From: Lasioglossum baleicum
Taxonomy: Eukaryota > Arthropoda > Insecta > Hymenoptera > Halictidae
Assembly (NCBI RefSeq): GCF_051020765.1
Contig: NC_134934.1
Coordinates: forward strand, 8,570,001-8,634,000
DNA: 64,000 nucleotides
Direction of reading: 5' to 3'
The notes under the pieces are model-generated. The model was given only the letters and a program-made list of their open reading frames with translations, made no database searches and was not told where the DNA came from. This document shows positions 61,438 through 64,000 of the stretch, one piece after another (position 1 is the first letter of the stretch; each line of letters begins with the position of its first letter). Made by a program: the position numbers and the translations under genes.

Positions 61438-61600
61438 CAGACTGTGGGTTTTTATGGAAAATCGAAATTTCGTGCATCTATTTCAGTTAATGATAGAAAT
61501 TTCTTCCCCTCTGAAATAATTTGATTAGGTGTATTAATCTTTTTGCTATTTGCGATCTGAACAACTAATTTTTGGCATGAATGCACAGAATCCACATAAT
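61438..61600 (+). mobile_element. hAT-like MITE, TAGACTGCGGAT family (diverged copy)
   Basis: It begins CAGACTGTGGGTTTTTATGG followed by AAAATCGAAATTTCGTGCAT, and ends near GCATGAATGCACAGAATCCA. Both ends are recognisable only by comparison with the better copies. Confidence 0.5.
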
Positions 61601-62440
61601 TATAAGATTTCTTGAGGTAGAAACGGGATTTTTTCTTGTGTTTGACTAACCCGAGAATTATCAAATGTAAAATTCTTCAGGACTTCACGCAGTCTTCATT
61701 TACTTTTTAATTCGCCGGACGCATTGTTCGAGGTGAAAAGTGTAATTTCTCGCGGCAAAGATTTCAAGATAAAAAGCCCTTTTTATTTTCCACGGGCGAG
61801 CTCAATATTTCGCGAGCTGGTATTCTCGAAACCGTAGCACAGAATTTCCGAGCGACAGTAAACAGACTTCGTCCATCCTCTTTCATTTCCACGTGATCAG
61901 AAAAAGACAGAAAAACCGTGATAAATTCTAAATAGACACCGCAAAATGCTTCCCGTCGAAATTAACATATAAATGCGGAAAGTTCGTAGCTTCTTCTCTT
62001 GAAATTTTTCCGCAATGTTTCTGGAGAACAGACGAGGTTCATTTGCAAGTATCGGGCTTGTTGGGATCAAAAAGTACAGACTGACGCAGTGTACACCTCA
62101 CTGTAGCAATTTTTCAACGCGAAATAGTTTATATCAATATTTCTCGTTCAAAAATATTGTTAATTGAAACGTACACTGTTCAGTGTGGTTTTTAACAACT
62201 GAACTATCACACGATTATAAGAAATCTCTTTGAATCTTGTTTTCTACAATGTTTGGAACGACAGATGTTATGATGAAGTATTATATAAGATTGTTGTTTT
62301 TATATAATTAGTTATTTTGTACCTCCGGCGTTGAAAAATGTGTGGAAAGTATCTCGTTATAGAAGATTGTGTATCCAGAGTGAAAATTTTGATTTGGAAT
62401 AGTCCAAGTCTAAGTACATATGTAACTTGAATTTAAAATT

Positions 62441-62464
62441 ACAATGCAATGCAATGCAATGCAT
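62441..62464 (+). repeat. (AATGC)n short tandem repeat
   Basis: CAATGCAATGCAATGCAATG then CATT is a pentanucleotide repeat of about four units, in the intron or flank left of the Rpn2 exon. Confidence 0.8.
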
Positions 62465-62588
62465 TTTTGAATTTGTTGTAATGCTGGTCCAATAATTTCT
62501 GGAATTTCTGGGCACCGCCCGTAAAAGAAATCGCATTCCCCGGGCGTATATCGTCCCATGCACTTGAATAGTCTCGAATAGTACTCAC

Positions 62589-62653
62589 CTGAACAACAGG
62601 AATCCTAATCCGGTGACGGCAGCCCGCCTGACGTCGTCGTTCACGTCCGAGAC
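62589..62653 (-). CDS. Rpn2: 26S proteasome regulatory subunit Rpn2 (PSMD1), single internal exon
   Basis: On the minus strand this 65-nt exon is preceded by TTTTCGTGCAG and followed by GTGAGTAC, a strong acceptor and a near-consensus donor. It reads VSDVNDDVRRAAVTGLGFLL then F and a split Arg codon (AG plus the first base of the next exon). The VSDVNDDVRRAAV stretch belongs to the proteasome/cyclosome repeat region of Rpn2, the largest non-ATPase scaffold of the 19S base, which binds ubiquitin-handling partners; in other animals it is followed by FRTPEQ or similar. One Gly stands where I would expect Ala (TGLGF rather than TALGF). The upstream exon (with CGTGNNKAI-like residues) is not in 62654-64000. 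The downstream exon (NPHVRYG-like) could not be seen to the left. It may be a real exon between very large introns or an orphan duplicated exon. Confidence 0.8.
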
Positions 62654-63341
62654 CTGCACGAAAATTAATTCAGATATTATTGGGAAGATACAGACACACC
62701 TACATAGCTCTTCAATAAACTTATACTAATCTTATCTGTTTTTAGAAACAAGCTATATTTATCTATCGCCCACCTTGCGGTAATCATATATGTAGTATAT
62801 TAATTTCGATCACCCAAAAGTTTCTGCGAAGCTATCTTAAGATTGTTGAAGGATAATGGTTTGCTTTCTAAAAAATTTGGCTCATTTTTAGTCAATTTTT
62901 GCTTAGATTTTCTTTAATCTTGTGTGTTTCAATTTCAATGTAGGTTTTCTTGTATTATTCTGTTTAAAAAATGTCTATAGTTAATACGTATTTGTTTTCA
63001 ATAAAGAGCGATTATTTGCTAAACCCAGCTTAGAAATAATCCTTGATAATACATTGTAACTATTGTTGAGCAAAACGGGAGACGTCAATCTATTTTTACC
63101 TCGATGATGTAGAAGTTTAGAAATTCTACATTCTCCTATTTTCTTGTTCTATTATTATTGTCGAAGGAGAAATTCTCCTAATTGATTTGCATTATGTTGT
63201 ACCATGGCATAGTATCTACATTGTTTTTAAGACCAAGAAACAATATTATAATGGACGGTGAAATAATTAAATTATGGATCTTCTGCAATTGTAAAATGAG
63301 AGAAACAGTAAGACTTTGTCTGAATATTCATGATCCAATCA
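62654..63341. other. Probable Rpn2 intron (minus strand), nothing else recognised
   Basis: This lies upstream of the exon on the minus strand and ends in TTAATTTTCGTGCAG at the acceptor. It is AT-rich, with no second Rpn2 exon visible up to the window end at 64000. Confidence 0.45.
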
Positions 63342-63641
63342 TTAACACTAGGCTAACTAACGCTCTAAATAAGACGATAAATTTTTGGCTAGAAGCTGGA
63401 ACAATTAGTTTACTACAGAATGTGAAAAAAATTGTTTTTAAAAATAGCAATTGATCGGAATAGTAGAAAAAATACTAACAGTTGCATTTTACAAATTTTT
63501 TACGTGGGCCTATATTGAAAATTTAAAAAGTACAAAATTTGGTAAATAATTCCTCAGGGAAGCATCTTTACATTCTCAATAATCGCAAATTAAGAAAATT
63601 AGAACCTGTCATTTTGACGGGTCCCGTAAACCTAGAGTTAA
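63342..63641. mobile_element. TTAA-flanked MITE, TTAACACTAG family
   Basis: The left end is TTAACACTAGGCTAACTAAC. The right end, read inward, is TTAACTCTAGGTTTACGGGA then CCCGTCAAAATGACAGG. It is 300 bp with TTAA at both borders. The GTCAAAATGAC motif recurs in the tandem repeat at 42602-42945, so that array probably derives from a related terminus. A small frame crossing the left border is not considered a gene. Confidence 0.68.
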
Positions 63642-64000
63642 TAAAAGCACTTATTGAACAAATTAATTAATCAATTATCGCTATTGTAGTCAAGAGTGTA
63701 CTTTAATATTTCAATAAGATCCATTTTTTCCATCCCACAGATCTCGATTGTTTATCAATTTCCCTTTGTTTTCATTTCATTGGAGTGCGAACTACTGTAA
63801 TCATTGTCGCGTTATCTTGACAGTTTAATCTCGTATAAGAATTTGATAATGCGTAGCAATCTACGACATCGATCTGAAACGGAGGTCACGTGCGTGTATG
63901 GTTACCTAACCGGAAGAATGCACACCAATTACGAACAAACAAACTTAACCTACAGGATTGTACGCAAATTTGCTGTTTCAATTTGCGTTATCTGTTCGGA

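Larger units (their letters stand above)
60390..62588. other. Intergenic or Rpn2 intron, no other exon recognised
   Basis: If the exon at 62589-62653 is functional, this is its downstream intron on the minus strand. No continuation resembling TPEQC or NPHVRYG was seen. Repeats are the MITE at 61438 and the AATGC repeat. Confidence 0.45.

Noticed and set aside
1..64000. tRNA, rRNA, CRISPR array or bacterial-type operon
   Set aside because: T-loop-like GGTTCGA matches (for example 59161-59175 minus, 48786) lack the rest of a tRNA. No direct repeats with unique spacers and no operon-like gene packing were seen.

Overview
The window looks like nuclear DNA from an insect, most probably a hymenopteran (ant, bee or wasp). 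The evidence is an AT-rich, CpG-rich background, small spliced exons separated by large non-coding stretches, and very many short non-autonomous DNA transposons with TA, TTAA or 8-bp target duplications. There is no bacterial-style gene packing, operon, CRISPR array or tRNA. The species cannot be fixed from this sequence alone.

Only two genes are securely recognisable. On the + strand, two exons (about 10101-10612 and 12272-12765) encode the third intracellular loop, TM6, TM7 and the short C-terminus of an insect serotonin 5-HT2 receptor, closest to the 5-HT2B (5-HT2beta) type. The splice phases match exactly. The exons for the N-terminus and TM1-TM5 were not found in the 10 kb upstream and probably lie before base 1. 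On the - strand, a single 65-nt exon (62589-62653) with good splice sites encodes a stretch highly characteristic of the 26S proteasome regulatory subunit Rpn2 (PSMD1). No neighbouring Rpn2 exon could be found on either side.

The roughly 50 kb between these genes is mostly repeat-rich intergenic or intronic DNA. At least six repeat groups can be separated by their ends. (1) A hAT-like MITE of about 200 bp has termini near TAGACTGCGGAT and 8-bp target duplications, with about 20 copies or fragments. (2) TTAA-flanked piggyBac-like MITEs fall into several subfamilies. (3) Several families have TACAGGGTG ends, most carrying a palindromic core. (4) Long near-perfect palindromes occur at 7.2, 48 and 54 kb; the one at 48 kb has Tc1-like ends. 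(5) There is one mariner-derived MITE. (6) There is one non-LTR/SINE-like fragment at 55.2-55.7 kb. Nested insertions are visible at 34.7-35.8 kb, 44.1-45.1 kb and 45.4-45.9 kb.

A few weak gene candidates are listed at low confidence: a signal-peptide-like first exon at 57097-57163, an internal exon at 31643-31737, and donor-ended exons at 19626-19681 and about 33232-33420. No previously undescribed multi-gene system was seen. The points most worth following are the isolated Rpn2 exon, the well-delimited hAT-like MITE family, and the long hairpin-forming palindromes.
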